In this document: positions 1 to 5,114 of the stretch, piece by piece | Layout: each line of letters opens with the position of its first letter | Numbering within the stretch: the stretch's first letter is position 1 | Assembly (NCBI GenBank): GCA_022771185.1 | Contig: JALFCJ010000250.1 | Location: forward strand, 1 to 7,758 | Reading direction: 5' to 3' | DNA length: 7,758 nt | Source of the DNA: Spirochaetales bacterium | Lineage (GTDB): Bacteria; Spirochaetota; Spirochaetia; Sphaerochaetales; Sphaerochaetaceae | Notes under the pieces: generated by a model | Told to the model about the DNA's origin: nothing | Databases searched by the model: none | Seen by the model: only the letters and a program-made list of their open reading frames with translations | Translations under genes and position numbers: made by a program

Positions 1-693
1 GTAGCCACTATAACCACCATAGTAATATTTATCTGATTTCTTTTGCTTCTTTCTCGTCAGAACAAAACCCAAGACTTTTCCATTAATCTTCTTGATCATT
101 GAAACCGAGTTGTTAAGAATCTTTTTATTAGTCATCTCAGCTCTTACAACTATCACATATCCATCGATATAAGGAGAAAGCACCAACATATCTGAGACAA
201 GACAGAGAGGTGTTCCGTCGATAATTATGTAATCGTATTCTTTCTTCACTTCTTCTAGAATCTTAACCATTCTTTCAGAAGCAAGAAGTTCCGAAGGGTT
301 TGGTGGAACTTTACCTGCGAAAATAATATCCAGATTCGGGTGGTCATTATCTTTTTTTATTAGTGTCTTGTAATCTTCGCATCCATCAATCCCTGCCAAG
401 ATATCAGAAAGGCCTTCCTTACCCTTAGTAGACAGGCTCTCCTGGAGATGAGATGCTCTTAAATCTGCATCCAACAACAATACTCTTGAGGAACCATCAG
501 CAATTACTGAAGAAAGGTTATAAGAAACACTACTCTTTCCTTCATGGGCTACGCTACTTGTTACACAGATCACCTTACAGCCATCATGCGGAGACAAGAA
601 CTGTATATTTGCTCTTAAGAGTCTATACGCTTCTCTTACGCTAAAAGGAGTGCTTTCGTCTATTATATTGATTACATCTGCTTCTTCTTTCAT
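1..693 (-). CDS. cpsD: CpsD/CapB-type bacterial tyrosine kinase (BY-kinase), C-terminus at window edge
   Basis: Cytoplasmic autophosphorylating tyrosine kinase that, with its membrane adaptor, controls polymerisation and export of capsule or exopolysaccharide. The 231 visible codons start at ATG 691-693 and run off the left edge without a stop. In order: an EX2RX2R oligomerisation motif (E21, R24, R27 in EAYRLLRANI), a variant Walker A (SSVAHEGKSS, K53), Walker A' (LLLDADLR, D75 and D77), Walker B (IIIDGTP, D159), and a tyrosine cluster at the last visible residues (YYYGGYSGY, 223-231), the usual autophosphorylation tail. Because the tail is already present, probably only a few residues are missing. 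The start lies three bases after the adaptor's stop, with GAGGA (701-705) as ribosome binding site inside the adaptor's last codons, so the two are likely translationally coupled. Family assignment is firm; the exact polysaccharide is unknown. Confidence 0.93.
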   Translation of the reverse strand, partial: MKEEADVINIIDESTPFSVREAYRLLRANIQFLSPHDGCKVICVTSSVAHEGKSSVSYNLSSVIADGSSRVLLLDADLRASHLQESLSTKGKEGLSDILAGIDGCEDYKTLIKKDNDHPNLDIIFAGKVPPNPSELLASERMVKILEEVKKEYDYIIIDGTPLCLVSDMLVLSPYIDGYVIVVRAEMTNKKILNNSVSMIKKINGKVLGFVLTRKKQKKSDKYYYGGYSGY

Positions 694-696
694 ATC

Positions 697-1560
697 TCAG
701 TCCTCATCCTCAAAATCATCGTCATCCCATTTAATCTCTTTCTTGGACTTTTTTTCGGTCTTGACTTCTTCAGTCTTAACTCTATTACTTTGATGTGCTG
801 CTGATTTCACTCCTCCAGCCTTACGCTTTTCAGATTTGAAATCAGGTATAACACCGATTACAGAGATATCTGGGAACTCATCAGCCAAATCTTCTTCTGT
901 ATGGATGACATTGTCAAAAAGAGCCATGACTACGATTATTGCAGCTGTCAAAACACCACCTACTAATCCCCCAAGAACAGTATTCTTTATTACAGAAGGT
1001 GAACTTGGAGCTGTAGGGATACTTGCTTTATCGATAATCTCGACTGCACCTGCCTTGACTACTCTAATAATCTCATCCGGCAGGAAGTAAAGAATTGCGT
1101 CGTTGATAAACTTGGCTTCATATGGATCGTGGGCTGTTACAGTGACAGAGAAAGACTCTGTATTATTGATGGAGCCTGCACTGATCATATCTCTTAGCTG
1201 TTTTGTTGTATAAGGTTCAGTTCCAAGATACTCGAATCCTTCTTTACCTTGATACTCGGAAATAGTATCCACAACCTGTCCCAATACAGAATCGGACTGT
1301 AATACTACTATATATGTATTGACCAAAACCTTTGACGTAGAGATATCTGACGATGAAACAGCGCCAGAGGAGCCGAAATCAGATTTGTTAAATACATAGA
1401 GCTTACTTGTAGCCTGATATTCAGGCTGAATCATTGTCTTCGTGTAAACAAATGCAACTGCTGCAAATAAGACAGCCACGATTATTAATAGCCATACCTT
1501 ATTAAGGAGCACCTTAAACAGTTTTAACAAATCAATGGTATCTTCTTGTTTTTGTTCCAT
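697..1560 (-). CDS. cpsC: CpsC/Wzz-type membrane adaptor of the BY-kinase, polysaccharide chain-length regulator
   Basis: A 287-residue polysaccharide co-polymerase that anchors and activates the separate kinase at the membrane and influences chain length. Visible layout: short cytoplasmic N-terminus with the typical IDLLKLFKVLLNKVW lead-in, first membrane helix about 22-40, extracytoplasmic Wzz domain about 45-190, a proline-rich segment (PTAPSSP, 182-188), second helix about 194-216, then the hallmark DNVIHTEEDL and ISVIGVIPDF stretch. After this comes a cytoplasmic tail of about 47 residues, lysine-rich from 242 and ending in an almost purely acidic stretch (279-287). In Gram-positive relatives the adaptor's C-terminus activates the kinase, so this tail is the expected contact. 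The start at 1560 is preceded by GGGGGA (1566-1571), five bases upstream. It is the first gene after the promoter at 1584-1612. Wzz family membership is clear; the tail looks longer and more charged than usual. Confidence 0.93.
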   Translation of the reverse strand: MEQKQEDTIDLLKLFKVLLNKVWLLIIVAVLFAAVAFVYTKTMIQPEYQATSKLYVFNKSDFGSSGAVSSSDISTSKVLVNTYIVVLQSDSVLGQVVDTISEYQGKEGFEYLGTEPYTTKQLRDMISAGSINNTESFSVTVTAHDPYEAKFINDAILYFLPDEIIRVVKAGAVEIIDKASIPTAPSSPSVIKNTVLGGLVGGVLTAAIIVVMALFDNVIHTEEDLADEFPDISVIGVIPDFKSEKRKAGGVKSAAHQSNRVKTEEVKTEKKSKKEIKWDDDDFEDED

Positions 1561-1583
1561 TACTGTCCCCCGTAATATAACAA

Positions 1584-1612
1584 ATTATATTGACAGAGAC
1601 CTATGGTGTCTA
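1584..1612 (-). promoter_or_regulatory. Sigma-A-type promoter of the cpsC-cpsD operon
   Basis: On the minus strand, TAGACA (1607-1612) and a perfect TATAAT (1584-1589) are separated by exactly 17 bases. Transcription would start near 1577, leaving a leader of only about 17 bases that contains the GGGGGA ribosome binding site. A 6-bp inverted repeat (CCTATG 1600-1605, CATAGG 1613-1618) straddles the -35 element and could be an operator. Called by eye from consensus match. Confidence 0.65.
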
Positions 1613-1618
1613 CATAGG
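1600..1618. repeat. 6-bp inverted repeat over the cps -35 box
   Basis: CCTATG (1600-1605) and CATAGG (1613-1618) are perfect inverted copies with a 7-base spacer; the -35 hexamer occupies most of the spacer. A second short palindrome, TAGGA/TCCTA (1615-1619, 1622-1626), overlaps its right arm. The position suits a repressor site, but arms this short also occur by chance. Confidence 0.3.
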
Positions 1619-1688
1619 AGTTCCTATTCCTATCCCCATCGTGTTCAACAATTAATGCATTTAGCTTCAATTATTTTCAAAATCTCTA

Positions 1689-1718
1689 TTGACTCTACCC
1701 TTTTCTTTTGTTTATAGT
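1689..1718 (+). promoter_or_regulatory. Promoter of the tRNA gene
   Basis: TTGACT (1689-1694) and TATAGT (1713-1718), each 5 of 6 to consensus, are spaced 18 bases apart. The predicted start near 1725 is about five bases before the mature tRNA end, which suits a single-gene tRNA transcript. It diverges from the cps promoter about 80 bases away. Confidence 0.6.
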
Positions 1719-1729
1719 CTTCTTGTTGT

Positions 1730-1802
1730 GGCAAGGTAGCTCAGTTGGTAGAGCAACCGGCTCATATCCGGTCGGTCACAGGTCCGAGTCCTGTCCTTGC
1801 TA
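1730..1802 (+). tRNA. tRNA with CAT anticodon (elongator Met most likely; Ile2 possible)
   Basis: A complete 73-base cloverleaf is visible. Acceptor stem 1730-1736 pairs with 1795-1801, the first pair being G-U. The D arm is GCTC (1739-1742) with GAGC (1751-1754). The anticodon stem ACCGG/CCGGT (1756-1760, 1768-1772) encloses loop CTCATAT with anticodon CAT at 1763-1765. The T stem ACAGG/CCTGT is 1778-1782 and 1790-1794, and the discriminator base is A1802. CCA is not encoded. It is not initiator tRNA: the C1-A72 mismatch and the GGG/CCC anticodon-stem pairs are absent. CAT also occurs in lysidine-modified tRNA-Ile2, which cannot be excluded by eye. The T loop reads TCCGAGT, so position 55 is C instead of the near-universal T. 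It has its own promoter and terminator. Confidence 0.93.
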
Positions 1803-1809
1803 TAGAATC

Positions 1810-1842
1810 AGAACCTACGAAAGTGGGTTCTTTTTCTTTTTA
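1810..1842 (+). terminator. Rho-independent terminator of the tRNA transcript
   Basis: A 9-bp stem (AGAACCTAC 1810-1818 with GTGGGTTCT 1823-1831, one G-T wobble) is closed by a GAAA tetraloop and followed by the T-rich run TTTTCTTTTTAT. It begins eight bases after the tRNA end and should isolate the tRNA from the downstream gene. Confidence 0.88.
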
Positions 1843-1892
1843 TAAACATTATAATTAACAACATCTTCCAACTAAAATTCCAATAAATTCTT

Positions 1893-1919
1893 TTGCTACA
1901 AGACAAAGTGTATGATAAT
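1893..1919 (+). promoter_or_regulatory. Weak candidate promoter of the exported-protein gene
   Basis: GATAAT (1914-1919, overlapping TATGAT at 1911-1916) lies 23 bases before the start codon, with TTGCTA (1893-1898) at a short 15-base spacing. The strong terminator upstream means the gene needs its own promoter somewhere in 1843-1935, and this is the best match there. Confidence 0.35.
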
Positions 1920-1941
1920 CTTTTTCTAGGAGAAAAGAATT

Positions 1942-3279
1942 ATGAGAAAACTACTTATTCCATTAGTAATAGTTTTAACGCTTATTACTGTAGCATGTGC
2001 AGTAGCTGATCCAAATGATATACCTGTAGAAAACGAAGAACTGACAATTAAGCTTGACATCTCAAAAGAAATCAACGAGGAAGAAATAACAGTAAATGTA
2101 GCTCTTCGTGTTGATGATTCTTTTAGTATCAATGTTCCTCTTACCCGAGAAGAAAGTTCTAAAACATATCCGGCAGCCATTACAACATATAATGTAATGG
2201 TACAGGAGAGTGGATCCTATGATTATGAATATCCTGACTCTATCACGATAAAAGCTGGAGAAGAGAATATTTTAACAATTAAAGTTCTACCAAAATCTCC
2301 TGGTAAGGACAATCCTGAAAAACCTATTGAACCTGACAATCCAGAACAACCAGGAGAGATTGAAGTTCCAGGAAAAAACACAGGAAATCTTCTTATTGAT
2401 TATTGTAATGTATATGGTGTGCCAATGCATTATGAAATATATACTTATCTTGGCAATACTCTGGTAGAAAGTAAAGATATTGAAGGCGATTATTCTATTG
2501 AACTTGATCCAGGTACATATACAATAAAAGCACGATTCACAGAAGAACATTCAGATTTTTCTCTTTGGGAAATCACCCGAAATGGAGATTCAAGCGATGT
2601 TAAAGATTCCAATTTTATGGTTGAAATAAAAAAAGGAGAGAATCAATTAATAGGATTCTACATCAAAGATAACAAAGTAGGTGCAAGAGAATATTCTCAA
2701 GTAGTCATAAATACCCTTTACGGAAAGGAATTACTTAGTCCACAAAATGCATACGACCATGACGTTTCAGTAGATTACACAATTAGATATGCAACTGGTT
2801 TACCTTTGATGAAAAAAGGCACGACATACGTAGACTACAACGTTGTACTAGAATATGACTTTGTTGAAATGAAAGCCGAATTTAACATCATTGCGAAAGA
2901 TAGAATTTCTGGAGAGGATGTAAGTAATCACTATCTAATTGTGCCTTATTGGATCTACACTAATACAGATAAATTACAAGGAATGACAGAAACAAAACAC
3001 ATTAATATTTATCGAGGCGATGTTGTTGAGTTTAATATAGAAGAAGAATTAAAAGAAAACCAAAGTATCATTATATACTGTGAACAATTCTATCAAAAAT
3101 CTAGTTATTCAATAGATGGCAAACTACAAATTGCTTACGATATTCCTTTTGATATCTCTTGCAGTATTATTACAACCGATGAGAAAGGAAACGAAACAAG
3201 CAGTTATTATTGTAAGTATGAAAACTTAGTTTTCTCTGAAGGAGACAGCACAACTATTACACTCAAAAGAAACTGTTAA
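1942..3279 (+). CDS. Exported beta-rich protein of unknown function, probable lipoprotein
   Basis: I do not recognise a characterised family. The 445-residue product starts with MRKLLIP and a hydrophobic core (4-18), then C19 in TVAC, which fits the relaxed lipoprotein box although the usual leucine at -3 is Thr. AVA-D (20-23) would alternatively suit signal peptidase I. After it come a beta-rich segment (about 32-117), a Pro/Glu linker with a DNPE(K/Q)P repeat (123-137), and a second beta segment (about 147-243) containing DPGTYTIKA (189-197), a strand-turn pattern seen in Ig-like, PEGA and carboxypeptidase-regulatory folds. A long beta-rich remainder follows to C445. Three segments end alike: an acidic/Gly turn then a strand (about 101-115, 227-241, 429-442). 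AGGAG (1928-1932) supports the start. The gene is AT-richer than its neighbours and is a single-gene unit between terminators. A surface or adhesive role is only a guess. Confidence 0.85.
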   Translation: MRKLLIPLVIVLTLITVACAVADPNDIPVENEELTIKLDISKEINEEEITVNVALRVDDSFSINVPLTREESSKTYPAAITTYNVMVQESGSYDYEYPDSITIKAGEENILTIKVLPKSPGKDNPEKPIEPDNPEQPGEIEVPGKNTGNLLIDYCNVYGVPMHYEIYTYLGNTLVESKDIEGDYSIELDPGTYTIKARFTEEHSDFSLWEITRNGDSSDVKDSNFMVEIKKGENQLIGFYIKDNKVGAREYSQVVINTLYGKELLSPQNAYDHDVSVDYTIRYATGLPLMKKGTTYVDYNVVLEYDFVEMKAEFNIIAKDRISGEDVSNHYLIVPYWIYTNTDKLQGMTETKHINIYRGDVVEFNIEEELKENQSIIIYCEQFYQKSSYSIDGKLQIAYDIPFDISCSIITTDEKGNETSSYYCKYENLVFSEGDSTTITLKRNC

Positions 3280-3301
3280 ACAACATATGAAAAAGCTCTT
3301 T

Positions 3302-3327
3302 TGCCTCGGTGTTCCGAGGCATTTTTC
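3302..3327 (+). terminator. Rho-independent terminator of the exported-protein gene
   Basis: A perfect GC-rich stem, GCCTCGG (3303-3309) with CCGAGGC (3314-3320), plus an outer T-A pair, has a TGTT loop and is followed by five T's. It lies 22 bases past the stop codon. The reverse strand has no T run after it, so it serves the plus strand only. Confidence 0.9.
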
Positions 3328-3347
3328 AGTATTTATACAGCCATTAC

Positions 3348-3393
3348 AAAAAAGGAGAGCAACGTTCTTTATGTATTCACTCTCCCCTTTTTT
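3348..3393. terminator. Bidirectional terminator ending the DUF975 gene
   Basis: GGAGAG (3354-3359) pairs with CTCTCC (3380-3385) around a 20-base loop. It is flanked by six A's on the left (3348-3353) and six T's on the right (3388-3393). Read on the minus strand, the stem is followed directly by six T's, 20 bases past the DUF975 stop. On the plus strand it backs up the hairpin at 3302-3327. The wide loop makes it weaker than a classical hairpin. Confidence 0.65.
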
Positions 3394-3412
3394 ATTAGTT
3401 TTAGATTTTATC

Positions 3413-4096
3413 TCACTCTCCTACTTTTATTGCTTTATATAGAGATGCCTTTGTCAGTTCTCTATATGGGCCTACATAGAATATTGTTACGATACCGCCT
3501 GTCATTGCCCCCAAGAAATCCCAGAATATGAAGCTGAGATCGAGGATAAATGCTCTCCATTTATTACCCTTCATCATTTCTTTACTTATACTGAATGCTT
3601 CTTTTCTGTCGATGTCAGGGTTATCAGCAAGAATATAAGGAATCATAGAGTATTCGTACATCTTTACAATCCCCGGGACTATAAACAGAAGAGACCACAG
3701 GATAGTATAAATCTCCATAAGAAGTATGGTACCTACGTTCCTCTTATAATTGACATCAAAACCATATCCCATGTCAGAGATATTGCCTTGATCTTCTATT
3801 GCTCTCAATTTGAATCTAGAAACACCTACAATAAATGGATTGGCAATTAAAGCGAAAGAAAACAATGTAAGAAGTGCAAATAGTATTACTACAAAAATAA
3901 GCACTACCAAAACCACAATTGGAATTGATTCTATTGCGATACCGAAGAATTCAGAATCCGAGTCATTCAATCTTGAAGTAAAAACACCTGCTCCAGATAT
4001 AAACAAGGCATAGACGGCACAAACAAATACAGATTTCCAATAGTTTCGTTTTAACGATTCTTTTGATTCTATTTTAAGTTCTTTTCGAGTTTTCAT
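3413..4096 (-). CDS. DUF975 family integral membrane protein
   Basis: A 227-residue multi-helix membrane protein of unknown biochemical role. The N-terminus MKTRKELKIESKESLKRNYW matches the family opening, in which a basic amphipathic stretch precedes the first helix. Hydrophobic segments fall at about 21-38, 58-88, 122-146 and 182-208. The family signature near the C-terminus is intact: LLFIVPGIVKMYEYSMIPYILADNPD (136-161), EAFSISKEMMKGNKW (166-180) and FYVGPYRELTKASLY (206-220). The start at 4096 has a textbook AAGGAG (4103-4108) seven bases upstream. It is transcribed alone, divergent from the DUF5058 operon. The family is common in Bacillota, often as stand-alone genes; proposed roles in stress or membrane homeostasis are unproven. 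Family call is from remembered sequence pattern. Confidence 0.85.
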   Translation of the reverse strand: MKTRKELKIESKESLKRNYWKSVFVCAVYALFISGAGVFTSRLNDSDSEFFGIAIESIPIVVLVVLIFVVILFALLTLFSFALIANPFIVGVSRFKLRAIEDQGNISDMGYGFDVNYKRNVGTILLMEIYTILWSLLFIVPGIVKMYEYSMIPYILADNPDIDRKEAFSISKEMMKGNKWRAFILDLSFIFWDFLGAMTGGIVTIFYVGPYRELTKASLYKAIKVGE

Positions 4097-4115
4097 TTCT
4101 TTTCTCCTTATAGAA

Positions 4116-4143
4116 ATTATAATCTCGCTTTAATAAGTTCCAA
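4116..4143 (-). promoter_or_regulatory. Promoter of the DUF975 gene
   Basis: On the minus strand TTGGAA (4138-4143, 4 of 6) and a perfect TATAAT (4116-4121) are 16 bases apart. Transcription would start close to the AAGGAG ribosome binding site at 4103-4108, giving a very short leader like that of the cps operon. Confidence 0.5.
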
Positions 4144-4171
4144 ATCAAACTCAATATAATAGTACACCAGT

Positions 4172-4193
4172 TTTGAAAGAACACAATTTCAAA
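4172..4193. repeat. 7-bp inverted repeat in the divergent spacer
   Basis: TTTGAAA (4172-4178) and TTTCAAA (4187-4193) form a perfect inverted repeat with an 8-base spacer. It sits in the 278-base spacer (4097-4374) between two divergent genes, about 30 bases upstream of the DUF975 -35 box. It could be an operator; in DNA this AT-rich it may be chance. The rest of the spacer holds the two promoter regions and a pyrimidine-rich stretch (4307-4330), with no RNA gene or riboswitch that I can recognise. Confidence 0.25.
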
Positions 4194-4346
4194 GCACATT
4201 ATCCATAGCATTATCTTCTTTGAGCAGGAGTGAATTTTGGAAAGTTGTGACAAACATATCAAACTAAGAGAATGTTTTCATAGTAACACTTATTATAGAA
4301 AACAAATCTTTTGCTTCTTTTTCTTTTCCCATAAGAATAATTTACC

Positions 4347-4352
4347 TATAAA
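4347..4352 (+). promoter_or_regulatory. Candidate -10 box of the DUF5058-M20 operon
   Basis: TATAAA (4347-4352) lies 22 bases before the first start codon, just upstream of the AAGGAG at 4363-4368. No good -35 hexamer is found at 16-18 bases: the region is pyrimidine-rich (TTTTCC at 4324-4329). The promoter is therefore weak, activator-dependent, or located further upstream. Confidence 0.3.
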
Positions 4353-4374
4353 ATATTGAAGCAAGGAGATACCT

Positions 4375-5103
4375 ATGGATTATCTTGCAAAAGTAAACTC
4401 TACTCCACTCTACTTTGTTGTAGGCGCAGTTCTATTGTTTGTAGCATGTGGTTGTTTATGGTTCATCGTTCGTTCTTACAAAGCTGGAATCAAGATCGGA
4501 ATGAAGAAAGAAGTATTAAAGAAGGCTATCACTTCATCGGCATTCTTTACTGTTCTTCCTGCTGTTTCAATTCTATTGGGAGTCATAGCACTCTCTGGTT
4601 CTCTTGGAGTCCCAACAGCATGGATGAGACTGAGCGTTGTAGGAAACCTATCATACGAAGCTATTGCAGCTGAGTCAGCAGCACAGGCAATGGGTGCTAC
4701 ACTGGATTCTTCAATTCTTACTCCAGATAACTTAGTTACAATCATCGCTGTTATGACCACAGGTATCTGCTGGGGAATTCTATGCACTATCTTTCTCTGC
4801 AAGAAGTACTCAACAAAGTGCCAGAAAATGCTCTCAAAGGGTAGCGGTACAGGAAAAAAGAGCTTTGCAGACTGGGCTATGGTTGCAATGTTCATTGGTT
4901 TCTGCGGCACATTTATAGGTGCATATACTGCCCAAGCAATAAGGGGCACTTGGGTACCACTTTTTACAGCTCTCATTGCAGCAGTGGTCATGAAGCTCTG
5001 TGAATTCCTATCACAGAAGAAAAACGTTAAGTGGCTTGATAACTTCGCACTTGCCCTTTCGATGTTAGTAGCTATGGCATCAAGTGTAATCGTATCACTA
5101 TAA
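4375..5103 (+). CDS. DUF5058-type six-helix membrane protein, possible transporter subunit
   Basis: A 242-residue polytopic membrane protein matching my recollection of the DUF5058 family, which has no established function. Helices are predicted at about 12-33, 53-74, 119-141, 166-186, 192-209 and 222-241. Lys/Arg-rich loops at 33-50, 143-162 and 214-219 fall on one side, so the positive-inside rule predicts both termini outside. The conserved-looking extracytoplasmic segment GSLGVPTAWMRLSVVGNLSY (75-94) followed by an Ala-rich stretch (96-108) is the most distinctive part. The start has AAGGAG (4363-4368) six bases upstream. The gene is first in an operon, followed after 11 bases by another small membrane protein and then by an M20 peptidase. 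That context suggests a two-subunit carrier supplying the peptidase's substrate. The transport role is inference. Confidence 0.85.
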   Translation: MDYLAKVNSTPLYFVVGAVLLFVACGCLWFIVRSYKAGIKIGMKKEVLKKAITSSAFFTVLPAVSILLGVIALSGSLGVPTAWMRLSVVGNLSYEAIAAESAAQAMGATLDSSILTPDNLVTIIAVMTTGICWGILCTIFLCKKYSTKCQKMLSKGSGTGKKSFADWAMVAMFIGFCGTFIGAYTAQAIRGTWVPLFTALIAAVVMKLCEFLSQKKNVKWLDNFALALSMLVAMASSVIVSL

Positions 5104-5114
5104 GGAGGAAGACA

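Noticed and set aside
453..644. 63-codon plus-strand frame opposite the kinase gene
   Set aside because: It is the antisense shadow of the conserved Walker region of CpsD, His/Leu-rich without a plausible ribosome binding site.
1730..1860. tRNA as an integration site of a mobile element
   Set aside because: I found no second copy of the tRNA 3' end downstream and no integrase or recombinase gene in the window, so no attachment site is called.
3301..3531. 76-codon plus-strand frame starting in the terminator region
   Set aside because: It begins inside the terminator hairpin at 3302-3321 and overlaps the DUF975 C-terminus antisense; its hydrophobic content mirrors that gene.
4074..4262. 62-codon minus-strand reading frame overlapping the 5' end of the DUF975 gene
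   Set aside because: No ribosome binding site before its ATG, it overlaps the DUF975 start in another frame and occupies that gene's promoter, and its Cys/Trp/Lys-rich content looks like translated AT-rich spacer.
4307..4330. Pyrimidine-rich stretch as a terminator or riboswitch expression platform
   Set aside because: No stable hairpin precedes it and no structured leader is recognisable; it is better read as promoter-proximal AT/pyrimidine-rich spacer.
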